From: Methylomonas sp.
GTDB lineage: Bacteria; Pseudomonadota; Gammaproteobacteria; Methylococcales; Methylomonadaceae
Length of the DNA stretch: 64,000 bases
Reading direction: 5' to 3'
NCBI GenBank assembly: GCA_002928965.1
Contig: PERU01000015.1
Coordinates: forward strand, 24,065 to 88,064
The notes beneath the pieces are model-generated. The model saw only the letters and a list, made by a program, of their open reading frames with translations. It searched no databases and was not told where the DNA came from. Shown one piece after another: positions 56,269 through 64,000 of this stretch (position 1 is its first letter; each line of letters begins with the position of its first letter). Made by a program: the position numbers and the translations under genes.

Positions 56269-56586
56269 ATACGCGACTTTGCTTCTACAAATTAAGGTGC
56301 GTGTCAATATGCCGCATTTCTAATATTAGAAAGACTGGATAGACTATAGGCATTGCACAGTTGTTCCATGTAATAACATCCCCCTTCAAATCCGGCTTTG
56401 AGCCGGATTTTTTTTATGCAAAGGTTATAACTGAGCAGATTAGGCTGCGCCGAATCTAAGTTACGCAGTTAACCACGAAGACTTTCAAGGCCTTAAATCA
56501 GGGTTCATTCAATGTCATGACTTTAATTCATGGGCTGAGTTTTCTTTGTGTTCGGTATATTACCTATGACTTTGGACATTTAGCGA
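56269..56586. other. Intergenic region with a terminator; possible small RNA
   Basis: This 318-base gap between convergent genes holds a strong plus-strand terminator 120 bases after the acyltransferase stop. The stretch before it could be a 3' untranslated tail or a small RNA of about 100-150 bases. I see no gene. Confidence 0.5.
56388..56415 (+). terminator. Rho-independent terminator
   Basis: AAATCCGGCT and AGCCGGATTT form a 10-base stem with a 3-base loop, followed by eight T in all. It is a strong terminator for plus-strand transcripts. Confidence 0.87.
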
Positions 56587-58260
56587 TTAAAACAGGCCGC
56601 TAATCACTCCATCATCACTGATATCAATGCGTTCTGCGGCCGGTGATTTCGGCAGGCCGGGCATGGTCATCATGTCACCGGCAATGGCGACGATGAAGCC
56701 GGCACCATTGGCTAGGCGCACTTCGCTGATTTCCACGTTATGCCCGGATGGCGCGCCTTTGGTATTGGGGTTGGTGGAAAAGGACATTTGAGTTTTGGCC
56801 ATGCAGATCGGGAAATGGCCATAGTTGGCTTGTAAGGCTTTGATTTCCGACTGCACTTTCGGGCTGGCGCTGATGCTGATGGCACCATACAGCTTGGTGG
56901 CGATGGCTTCGATTTTTTGCCACAGCGGCAGTTCGGCATCGTAGGCAAAACTGAATGCCGGTTCGCGGTTGTCGACAACGTTTAATACGGCTTTGGCCAA
57001 TTGTTCCGCACCTGCGCCGCCATGAGCCCAATGTTTGGATACCACACAGGTCGCGCCCAAAGCCTGACATTTTTGCTGCAGCAAAGCAATTTCAGCATCA
57101 GTATCGAAACTGAAATGATTGATGCACACCACGCAAGGCAAGCCGAAGTGGTTTTGAATATTGTTGAAATGGCGTTCCAGGTTGGCAAAGCCTTTGTCCA
57201 GTGCGCCCAAATTTTCCTGATTGAGGTCGTCTTTGGTCACCCCACCGTGATATTTTAACGCCCGCACGGTTGCTACCAGCACCACCGCAGACGGTTTCAA
57301 ACCGGACATGCGGCATTTGATATTGATGAATTTTTCTGCACCCAGATCAGCGCCAAAGCCGGCTTCGGTAACGGCATAATCGGCCAGTTTCAAGGCGGTT
57401 TGGGTGGCGGTTACGGTGTTGCAGCCATGGGCGATATTGGCAAACGGGCCACCGTGAATGATGGCCAGATTGTTTTCCAGGGTTTGCACCAGATTGGGTT
57501 TGATGGCGTCTTTCAAAATGGCAGCCATCGCGCCGTGAGCTTTTAGATCTTGAGCAAATACCGGGGTGACTTTGTCGGATTTATAGCCAATCACAATACG
57601 GCCCAGACGCTCTTTCAAATCTGAGCGACTGGTGGCCAGACACAAAATCGCCATCACTTCGGAGGCGACCACAATATCAAAGCCATCCTCGCGCAGATAA
57701 CCGTTGGCCGGACCACCCTGGCCAATGGTGATTTTGCGCAAGGCGCGGTCGTTCATATCAATCACGCGTTTCCATTGGATGCGGCGTGGGTCGATGTCCA
57801 GCGCATTGCCATGATTGATGTGATTATCAATTAAGGCTGACAACAAATTGTGCGCGACACCAACAGCATGAAAATCGCCGGTGAAATGCAGGTTAATGTC
57901 CTCCATGGGTACTACTTGCGAATAACCGCCGCCCGCAGCACCTCCTTTCACGCCAAAACACGGACCCAAAGACGGTTCGCGTAAGCACATAATGGATTTT
58001 TTGCCTAATCGGTTCAGCGCATCGCCCAAGCCGACGGTGGTGGTGGTTTTGCCTTCGCCGGCTGGTGTCGGGCTGATGGCGGTGACCAGGATTAACTTGC
58101 CATCGGTTTTATCGGTCAGACTGTTGACATATTCCAGCGAGATTTTGGCTTTGTAGTGGCCATAAGGATCGAGGTGCTCAGCAGGAATGCCGAATTTTTC
58201 CGCGGCCAATTCGATAATCGGCCGCATCTTGGCCTGTTGAGCAATTTCAATGTCTGACAT
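56587..58260 (-). CDS. fhs: Formate-tetrahydrofolate ligase
   Basis: The 557-residue enzyme (FTHFS) has the ATP site [40 protein letters not shown], and [13 protein letters not shown]. It makes 10-formyl-tetrahydrofolate from formate, THF and ATP and feeds one-carbon units to serine-cycle-type and purine biosynthesis, in line with a C1-using host. ATG 58260 has GGAG six bases upstream. It is monocistronic. Confidence 0.97.
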   Translation of the reverse strand: MSDIEIAQQAKMRPIIELAAEKFGIPAEHLDPYGHYKAKISLEYVNSLTDKTDGKLILVTAISPTPAGEGKTTTTVGLGDALNRLGKKSIMCLREPSLGPCFGVKGGAAGGGYSQVVPMEDINLHFTGDFHAVGVAHNLLSALIDNHINHGNALDIDPRRIQWKRVIDMNDRALRKITIGQGGPANGYLREDGFDIVVASEVMAILCLATSRSDLKERLGRIVIGYKSDKVTPVFAQDLKAHGAMAAILKDAIKPNLVQTLENNLAIIHGGPFANIAHGCNTVTATQTALKLADYAVTEAGFGADLGAEKFINIKCRMSGLKPSAVVLVATVRALKYHGGVTKDDLNQENLGALDKGFANLERHFNNIQNHFGLPCVVCINHFSFDTDAEIALLQQKCQALGATCVVSKHWAHGGAGAEQLAKAVLNVVDNREPAFSFAYDAELPLWQKIEAIATKLYGAISISASPKVQSEIKALQANYGHFPICMAKTQMSFSTNPNTKGAPSGHNVEISEVRLANGAGFIVAIAGDMMTMPGLPKSPAAERIDISDDGVISGLF

Positions 58261-58448
58261 GCATGACTCCATGGAGAATTTAAATGAATTTAACTAGTAA
58301 TCTGGCCCTTAAGTGCCGTTAGCACTGAGTGCTGTCGTAAAGCGCGACGCATAAGGCTTCGACAAGTTCAGCCCGAACGGGATAACAGCAAAAAACCGGG
58401 CCGGGTTGATAAACGAAAATTTGCCGGGTATTTTAGCGGGTAAGTCGC

Positions 58449-59123
58449 TTAAATGCTGTGTTTTGCAGCATTTGCAGCGAATAACACCGGTACTGTGTGG
58501 CTGTTCCAGGGTTGGTAATGCAGCATCACGTTTTGGAACAACGCGGAATTGATGAACGCGTTTAGCCACTGTTGCAGAGCAGGGTAGGGAGCGCTTGCAA
58601 ACCAATCGGCATCGACCGCGGCAAATTGCCGAACAAACGGCGCAATCGCAGCATCCGCCAGATTAAAAGATGAGCCAAAAAGGTAAGGACTTCGCTGCAG
58701 GCACTGTTCGAGTTGATTCAGAAAAACTTCGGCCTGTTGCCGGTAATATTCAGGTGTATGCTCGGGGTAGCGATCGGCGTATTTGTAGCGGTCCAGATAA
58801 TATTTAAATTCGCCATCGTTATTGTGGATCAGGCTCTGCGCGCTTGGGTTTTGCATGATGCCGATCCAGTTGGCAGGGTCGCTTTGCTGAATGGCCCAAT
58901 GCATGATGTCCAAACTTTCTTCAATGACTTGGCTGTCCGGTAATACCAAAACCGGCACCGTGCCTTTGGGCGAGGCGGTCAATAATTCTATGGGTTTATG
59001 GCGTAACACCACTTCGCGTAGTTCTACAGTGACGCCGGCATAGGCAATCGCCAAGCGGGCGCGCATCGCATAAGGGCAGCGGCGGAAGCTGTATAAAGCC
59101 GGATATGGGGTGTGCTCGGTCAT
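58449..59123 (-). CDS. Glutathione S-transferase-like protein
   Basis: The 224-residue protein has the GST N-terminal thioredoxin fold with the redox motif RRCPYAMRARLAI and the cis-proline GTVPVL, then an all-alpha C-terminal domain. The CPYA cysteine puts it nearer Omega- or glutaredoxin-like GSTs than classical ones, so it may act as a thiol reductase or deglutathionylase. It is divergent from mocA, with a 122-base gap. Confidence 0.85.
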   Translation of the reverse strand: MTEHTPYPALYSFRRCPYAMRARLAIAYAGVTVELREVVLRHKPIELLTASPKGTVPVLVLPDSQVIEESLDIMHWAIQQSDPANWIGIMQNPSAQSLIHNNDGEFKYYLDRYKYADRYPEHTPEYYRQQAEVFLNQLEQCLQRSPYLFGSSFNLADAAIAPFVRQFAAVDADWFASAPYPALQQWLNAFINSALFQNVMLHYQPWNSHTVPVLFAANAAKHSI

Positions 59124-59245
59124 AAATATTAAATATAGCGTTGGGTGCGATGGGTTTAAATTCGATTGCTTAGCCGCAATGCCGGTGATAAGGTTCGCAG
59201 CACTTGCTATAAGTGCTGTTTTAGGCAACCTATCACTTTTTAGTT

Positions 59246-59830
59246 ATGACTGACATTACCGGCATACTGCTGGCTGCTGGTTCCAGTCGGCGGTTTGGTG
59301 CAGATAAATTAACCCAAGTTTTGCCCAATGGCGAGTGGGTAGCTGTGCGCGCCTGTCAAAATTTAATGGCTGGTGTGGATAAAGTAATGGCTGTGGTGCG
59401 TCCGGGCAATAGTGATTTAGTAGCTGCGTTACAGGCGGTCGGTGCCGAGGTGGTGATTTGTCCGCACGCGGAACAGGGGATGGGTGTCAGTTTGGCATTT
59501 GGCGTGCGCGCTGCGCAAGATGCGGATGCTTGGTTGGTGGCATTGGCCGATATGCCTTGGCTTTTACCCGCCACAATAGTCACACTGTGCGATAGCCTGC
59601 GATCCGGTGCATCGTTGGTGGCGCCACAGTGGCAGCAGCGTCGGGGGCATCCGGTCGGTTTTGCCAAAACTTGGGGGGTAGAATTAATGAATTTATCGGG
59701 CGACATGGGCGCTAAAAATCTGCTACAGGCTCATCAGGCTGATTTGCATCTGCTGGCGTGTGCTGATCCCGGTATATTCAAAGACATCGATACCACAGCA
59801 GATTTACAGACATCAATTCAAGCCGATTAA
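59246..59830 (+). CDS. mocA: MocA-like molybdenum-cofactor nucleotidyltransferase
   Basis: The 194-residue protein has the nucleotidyltransferase loop ILLAAGSSRRFGADKL and LVALADMPWLLPATI (metal-binding Asp). MocA makes the cytosine dinucleotide form of molybdopterin used by xanthine-dehydrogenase-family hydroxylases. It is followed by xdhC after two bases and, further down, by such a hydroxylase. Confidence 0.87.
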   Translation: MTDITGILLAAGSSRRFGADKLTQVLPNGEWVAVRACQNLMAGVDKVMAVVRPGNSDLVAALQAVGAEVVICPHAEQGMGVSLAFGVRAAQDADAWLVALADMPWLLPATIVTLCDSLRSGASLVAPQWQQRRGHPVGFAKTWGVELMNLSGDMGAKNLLQAHQADLHLLACADPGIFKDIDTTADLQTSIQAD

Positions 59831-59832
59831 CA

Positions 59833-60627
59833 GTGATTTTAGAGATTTTAGAACGCCAACTGGCTTTGCATCGATCCCGCCAAAGTTACGCGCTGGCTAC
59901 TGTGGTTGAGATATTAGGTTCTTCATCCGCCAAACCGGCTGCCAAAGCCTTGATTGATCAAAATGGACGGATTCTGGCCGGCTGGGTGGGTGGTGGCTGT
60001 GCACAAGCCATGGTGGCACAGGCCGCGTTGGATTGTTTTGCAAGCGGAGAACCCTGTGTGATCGACATCGATTTAACCGATGAAATTTTTGGTGCCGGCA
60101 TGCCCTGTGGCGGCAGTATGCGGGTGTATGTGGAACCGGTACTGCCCAAACCGATGCTTTGGCTGGCGGGACATGGGCGGATTATCGAAAGCCTGTGCGA
60201 ATTTGCCGATCGACTGGGATTTGCAGTGTCAGTGATCGATCCGCAAGCTCAACTCGCTAGTTTTCCGCTGGCTTGCAGTGTGATCAGAAATGATAGCCAG
60301 TACCAACAATTGCAACCGCAAGCCGGGGATTTTGTGGTGATTGCCACCCATCACAAGGGTGATTACGCAGCATTGACGCAGGCTTTACAATCCGAGGCTT
60401 TTTACATTGCCTTGGTGTCTAGTCGAAAGCGCTCCCAACTCGTACTCAATCGACTCGCCGGTGAAGGCATGACAGACGCCAGTTTAGCTAGAGTGCGAGC
60501 GCCTGCCGGTTTGAATCTGGCCGCCAAACTGCCGGAAGAAATCGCCTTGTCGATAATCAGCGAGATGGTCATGCTCAGACGTGGCGGTAATGGTGAACCG
60601 ATGAGCGAACTAATAACCCGGCCTTAA
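59833..60627 (+). CDS. xdhC: XdhC/CoxI-family molybdenum cofactor maturation protein
   Basis: The 264-residue protein has the XdhC N-terminal region (AGWVGGGCAQAM, CGGSMRVYVEPV) and a C-terminal Rossmann domain (LAGHGRIIESLCEF, VVIATHHKGDY, LVSSRKRSQ). XdhC binds the molybdenum cofactor and helps put the terminal sulfur on it. It starts with GTG two bases after mocA, so they are coupled. Confidence 0.88.
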   Translation: MILEILERQLALHRSRQSYALATVVEILGSSSAKPAAKALIDQNGRILAGWVGGGCAQAMVAQAALDCFASGEPCVIDIDLTDEIFGAGMPCGGSMRVYVEPVLPKPMLWLAGHGRIIESLCEFADRLGFAVSVIDPQAQLASFPLACSVIRNDSQYQQLQPQAGDFVVIATHHKGDYAALTQALQSEAFYIALVSSRKRSQLVLNRLAGEGMTDASLARVRAPAGLNLAAKLPEEIALSIISEMVMLRRGGNGEPMSELITRP

Positions 60628-60826
60628 AATACCGTTCGCCGTTATGCCCTTGGGTGCTAAAGCCTGTCGAAGGATGCGCCAAATCAGGCTTAGACAATCT
60701 CACCCCGAACGGAGCATTAGTAACTGTAGGGCCGGGTTAATATGAGCACGCAGCGCACCAAAATTTGATTCTTTGTGGTAAAAATCAGCAACAGTGTAAA
60801 TTTGTAAATCGGTGGGAGAAACCTCG

Positions 60827-61288
60827 ATGATCAGCTTAAACATCAACGGCGCGATGCGTCAGATTGACCTGCCGGGCGACACGCCTTTGTTATGGGCGTT
60901 ACGTGACGGATTGGGTTTAACCGGCGCCAAATACGGCTGCGGTATCGCCTTGTGCGGCGCCTGCACCGTGCATGTCGATGGCGAACCGTTGTTGGCATGC
61001 GTGACGCCGATTGCAGATGTGGTGGGCAAGCGAATTGTCACCATTGAAGCCATCGATCAGGATCCTACGGGTCAAAAGGTACAGACAGCTTGGTTGAATC
61101 TGGATGTACCGCAATGCGGGTACTGTCAGCCGGGGCAGATCATGGCCGCCACAGCCTTGTTAAAACACAACCAGGCACCCACCGATGCCGATATTGACAA
61201 GGCCATGAGCCGAAATATCTGCCGCTGCGGCACCTATCCACGCATTCGCGCCGCCATCAAGCAAGTGGCCACGGAGGTCAAATCATGA
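60827..61288 (+). CDS. [2Fe-2S] subunit of a molybdenum hydroxylase (IorA-like)
   Basis: The 153-residue protein binds two [2Fe-2S] clusters: the plant-type motif YGCGIALCGACTVHVDG and the C-terminal CGYCQPGQ...NICRCGTY. It transfers electrons from the molybdenum subunit. ATG 60827 has GGGAGAA upstream; an ATG five codons earlier (60812 region) is less likely. It overlaps the large-subunit gene by four bases. Confidence 0.93.
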   Translation: MISLNINGAMRQIDLPGDTPLLWALRDGLGLTGAKYGCGIALCGACTVHVDGEPLLACVTPIADVVGKRIVTIEAIDQDPTGQKVQTAWLNLDVPQCGYCQPGQIMAATALLKHNQAPTDADIDKAMSRNICRCGTYPRIRAAIKQVATEVKS

Positions 61289-63624
61289 ATATGCCTGAAA
61301 TGCCTACCGAGATTGCCAGCGCCACTGACGAGAACTTGAGCATTATCAACGTCAGTCGTCGCAGCTTTTTAAAAGACATGGCCTTGACTGGTTTTGTGCT
61401 GGCGGCCGGTTTTCCATCCCTGCTGATTGCCGCAGAATCTGCCCAACCGAAAAAATACGGCGCCGACGCCATGCCACACGGCTGGGTGGATAATCCACTG
61501 GTATTCGTGGCCATTGCCGAAGACGGCACGGTGACGATTGTCTGCCATCGTTCGGAAATGGGGCAGGGCATACGCACCAGTCTGCCGATGGTGGTCGCCG
61601 ATGAAATGGAAGCCAACTGGCTGCACGTTAAAGTCGAGCAAGCGCCCGGCGATGAAGTGAAGTATGGCAATCAGGACACCGACGGTTCGCGCAGCATGCG
61701 GCATTATTTCATGCCGATGCGACGGGTCGGCGCGGCGGCCCGGCAGATGTTGGAAACCGCAGCAGCACAACATTGGCAGGTACCGGTCAGCGAAGTGAAG
61801 GCCGAATTGCATCAGGTAGTGCATGTGAAAAGCGGTAAAACCCTGAGTTTTGGCGAATTGGCCAAGGCAGCAGCCAAATTACCGGTGCCGGACCGAGACA
61901 GTTTACGATTGAAACAGCCGGCGGAGTTTCGCTATATCGGCAAAGGCTGGCTGAAAATCATCGATGGCCAAAATATTGTCTCCGGCAAAGCCCAATATGG
62001 CATCGATACCCGTTTGCCCGACATGCTGTATGCCGTGGTGGCCAGACCGCCGGTACTGGGTGGTAAGGTTATTAAATATGATGCTAAACAGGCGTTGAAA
62101 GTACCGGGGGTGGTTAAGGTCGTTGAATTAAAAAGCAGCCCATTACCGGCTGATTTCAATCCACTGGGCGGCGTTGCTGTCATAGCTCGTAATACCTGGG
62201 CGGCGATTCAAGGTCGCAAGGCCTTGAACATAGATTGGGATCATGGTCCGCATGCTGTTTACGATTCCGACGCTTACAAAGCCGAGCTGGAAGCCGCCGT
62301 GCGCCAACCCGGCAAAGTGGTGCGTAACGAAGGCGATGTGGACGCCGCATTCAAAACGGCGCAGAAACAAATCACTGCCGAATATTACGCCCCACACTTG
62401 GCGCAAGCCCCAATGGAGCCGCCAGCCGCCACTGCACGTATCGTCAAAGGTCATTGCGAGGTATGGACTTGTACGCAGGCGCCGCAAGTGTCGCGGGAGC
62501 GGGTGGCCAAATGGCTGAAATTGCCGGAGGACAAGGTCACCGTTCACGTAACGTTGCTGGGGGGCGGCTTCGGGCGAAAATCCAAGCCGGATTACGTCAT
62601 CGAAGCGGCGCTGCTGTCGCAAGCTATGCACGGCCAGCCGGTGAAAGTCACCTGGACTCGGGAAGATGATTTACACCACGCTTATTTTCATACCGTGTCG
62701 CTTGAACGATTGGAAGCCGGACTGGATGCCGACGGCAAGCCCTTGACTTGGCTGCATCGCAGCGCGGCGCCCAGTATTGCCTCGACCTTTGGTCCCGATA
62801 GCAAACATCAGATGCCTGTGGAATTGGGCATGGGCGTGATTAACGTGCCGTTCGCCATTCCGAATATCCGCATTGAAAACCCTGAGGCCGAAGCGCACAC
62901 CCGTATCGGCTGGTTTCGTTCGGTGTCCAATATTCCACGGGCGTTTGCGGTGCAATCGTTTGTGGCCGAGTTGGCCGCCGCCGCAGGCCGTGACCATAAA
63001 GACTATTTATTGGACTTGTTGGGCGCGGACAGAAAAATCGATCCGGGCAGTTTGAGTGATGTCTGGAATCACGGTGAGTCGCCGCAACTGTATCCTGTCG
63101 ATACCGGTCGTTTGCGTCGAGTGATTGACGTTGTCACCCGAGAATCTGGCTGGGGTCGTGCGTTACCAGCCGGGCGTGGGTTGGGCTTGGCCGCGCATTA
63201 CAGCTTCCTGACCTATGTGGGCGTGGTAGTGGAAGTGGTAGTCGATGAAGCCGGTAAACTGAGCATTCCTCGGGTTGACATTGCTATAGATTGCGGTGCG
63301 CAAGTCAATCCGGAGCGGATTCGTTCACAAATGGAAGGTGCCTGTATCATGGGCGTCAGTCTGGCCACGCTGGGTGAAATCAGTTTCAAAAACGGTGCTG
63401 TGCAGCAGGATAATTTCCACGCCTATCAATTAACCCGCATGGACGATGCACCTCGCGACATTCGAGTGCATTTGCTGCCATCTGCTGAATACGATGCCCC
63501 GCTGGGTGGCGTAGGCGAACCCGCTGTGCCGCCGATTGCCCCCGCTTTATGCAATGCAATTTTTGCCGCTACCGGCCAACGTATCCGCCAGTTACCGATT
63601 AAGGAGCAGCTACGCAAGGATTGA
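61285..63624 (+). CDS. Tat-exported molybdopterin-binding hydroxylase large subunit (IorB-like)
   Basis: The 779-residue protein has a twin-arginine signal in [19 protein letters not shown], inside a 50-residue N-terminal stretch, and the two-part xanthine-dehydrogenase-family domain of the isoquinoline 1-oxidoreductase/aldehyde-dehydrogenase group: [46 protein letters not shown] and the C-terminal [15 protein letters not shown] with the active-site glutamate. It should hydroxylate an aromatic N-heterocycle or aldehyde in the periplasm with the co-exported [2Fe-2S] subunit. No c-type cytochrome gene follows in the window. The substrate cannot be read. Confidence 0.92.
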   Translation: MNMPEMPTEIASATDENLSIINVSRRSFLKDMALTGFVLAAGFPSLLIAAESAQPKKYGADAMPHGWVDNPLVFVAIAEDGTVTIVCHRSEMGQGIRTSLPMVVADEMEANWLHVKVEQAPGDEVKYGNQDTDGSRSMRHYFMPMRRVGAAARQMLETAAAQHWQVPVSEVKAELHQVVHVKSGKTLSFGELAKAAAKLPVPDRDSLRLKQPAEFRYIGKGWLKIIDGQNIVSGKAQYGIDTRLPDMLYAVVARPPVLGGKVIKYDAKQALKVPGVVKVVELKSSPLPADFNPLGGVAVIARNTWAAIQGRKALNIDWDHGPHAVYDSDAYKAELEAAVRQPGKVVRNEGDVDAAFKTAQKQITAEYYAPHLAQAPMEPPAATARIVKGHCEVWTCTQAPQVSRERVAKWLKLPEDKVTVHVTLLGGGFGRKSKPDYVIEAALLSQAMHGQPVKVTWTREDDLHHAYFHTVSLERLEAGLDADGKPLTWLHRSAAPSIASTFGPDSKHQMPVELGMGVINVPFAIPNIRIENPEAEAHTRIGWFRSVSNIPRAFAVQSFVAELAAAAGRDHKDYLLDLLGADRKIDPGSLSDVWNHGESPQLYPVDTGRLRRVIDVVTRESGWGRALPAGRGLGLAAHYSFLTYVGVVVEVVVDEAGKLSIPRVDIAIDCGAQVNPERIRSQMEGACIMGVSLATLGEISFKNGAVQQDNFHAYQLTRMDDAPRDIRVHLLPSAEYDAPLGGVGEPAVPPIAPALCNAIFAATGQRIRQLPIKEQLRKD

Positions 63625-63929
63625 AAGTGATGGCTTAGGCTTATTTCCCAGGCCTAAACTATATCGTCGTTCCCACGCATGCCTTGTGTCCCAGAGGGTT
63701 TTCACGGAAGCGCCGCAATCCATTTGATCAACGCTTTCCTTGCTAAACTGTGTATCAATAACTACATTGGTCAGGCGTTTGATTTACTCCGGCCAAGATC
63801 TGCCGGAATATCATCTTTGCGGTGCGGCTGTAAGCGAGCAGATTACTGTGATTGAAATGGATGGCAATCCAGCTTTGATTGGGGTTTTAATGCCAAATTC
63901 AAAACGCGGCCAGCCTAAAGCATCTTTTA
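63625..63929. other. Intergenic region, nothing firm
   Basis: This 305-base stretch after the hydroxylase has no terminator or RNA that I can support. A 66-codon plus-strand frame at its end is judged spurious. Confidence 0.5.
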
Positions 63930-64000
63930 TCACCGCATGATTTCTTCAAGCACCTGCTGTAGATCGAACAGATGAGTTTTGAGCGTGTCCCAGCTCGTAG
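63930..64000 (-). CDS. C-terminal end of a possible HepT-like (DUF86) protein, cut by window
   Basis: On the minus strand an open frame enters from the right edge and ends with WDTLKTHLFDLQQVLEEIMR and a stop. This helix, with WDxLxxHLxDL and an EEI end, resembles the C-terminus of HepT-type RNases of HepT-MntA toxin-antitoxin pairs. Only 22 residues are visible, so the family call is weak. Confidence 0.4.
   Translation of the reverse strand, partial: TSWDTLKTHLFDLQQVLEEIMR

Noticed and set aside
58309..58448. Possible repeat with CTTCGACAAGTTCAGCCC in the gap after fhs and GST genes
   Set aside because: It resembles common intergenic repeats, but no second full copy or clean inverted arms could be seen in the window.
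63740..63940. 66-codon plus-strand frame near the right end
   Set aside because: It starts with TTG, has no clear ribosome-binding site, matches no family I know, and overlaps the end of a more plausible minus-strand gene.

Overview
The window reads as chromosomal DNA of a gammaproteobacterium. The gene set (accB-accC-prmA block, cutA-dsbD, AmtB/PII pairs, type I GlnA, a zwf-pgl-edd-eda-gnd sugar-phosphate operon, rpe, formate-tetrahydrofolate ligase, several PAS-GGDEF-EAL proteins) fits an aerobic methanotroph of the Methylococcales (Methylomonas/Methylobacter type). That placement is an inference from gene content and protein style; no methane monooxygenase, methanol dehydrogenase or hexulose-phosphate synthase gene lies in the window to prove it. 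No rRNA, tRNA or CRISPR array was found.

Layout: 1-4.7 kb holds a copper-export block (HMA-type fragment, CopA P-type ATPase, His/Met-rich SafE-like membrane protein) and an SDR-type protein. 4.72-5.25 kb is an AT-rich non-coding gap with three evenly spaced inverted pairs of DnaA boxes, a candidate replication origin or DnaA-titration site. 5.25-7.9 kb: an ABC exporter and an inositol-monophosphatase-family enzyme. 7.9-15.1 kb is a nitrogen-assimilation island: two tandem glnK-amtB pairs, a BBP2-type porin and glnA, with predicted sigma-54 promoters and an NtrC-like site in the divergent region. 15.1-15.6 kb carries an integrase remnant. 15.6-20.3 kb: a soluble double-Cache protein and a PAS-GGDEF-EAL protein. 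20.3-23.8 kb: repeats, uvrD, a DUF2892 protein and fxsA. 24-32.2 kb: cutA-dsbD-tlpA, aroQ-accB-accC, prmA, a DUF3426 protein and rlmI. 32.2-32.9 kb: a 58-residue four-cysteine metal-site protein coupled to a cysteine-rich membrane protein. 33.4-34.1 kb: rpe.

34.2-42.5 kb is the most unusual region: a three-gene minus-strand operon with a 1710-residue kinase-like/AAA/GAF/histidine-kinase protein whose Ser/Thr kinase domain has lost the catalytic HRD aspartate, a response regulator fused to a KaiB domain, and a PAS-GGDEF-EAL protein. It looks like a complete signalling chain from a multi-input sensor, through a phosphorylated KaiB-like switch, to c-di-GMP.

42.6-52.2 kb: a thioredoxin-like protein with a Dabb lipoprotein, then a minus-strand run zwf, pgl, OpgC-like acyltransferase, edd, eda, cytochrome b561 and gnd, which together oxidise glucose 6-phosphate by the Entner-Doudoroff and oxidative pentose-phosphate routes. 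52.3-54.9 kb: the AmmeMemoRadiSam trio (AMMECR1, MEMO1, radical SAM). 55-59.1 kb: an HGSNAT-like membrane acyltransferase, fhs and a GST-like protein. 59.2-63.6 kb: MocA, XdhC and a Tat-exported two-subunit molybdenum hydroxylase. The right edge cuts into a possible HepT-type toxin gene. Several MITE/REP-like inverted repeats lie in the gaps between genes.
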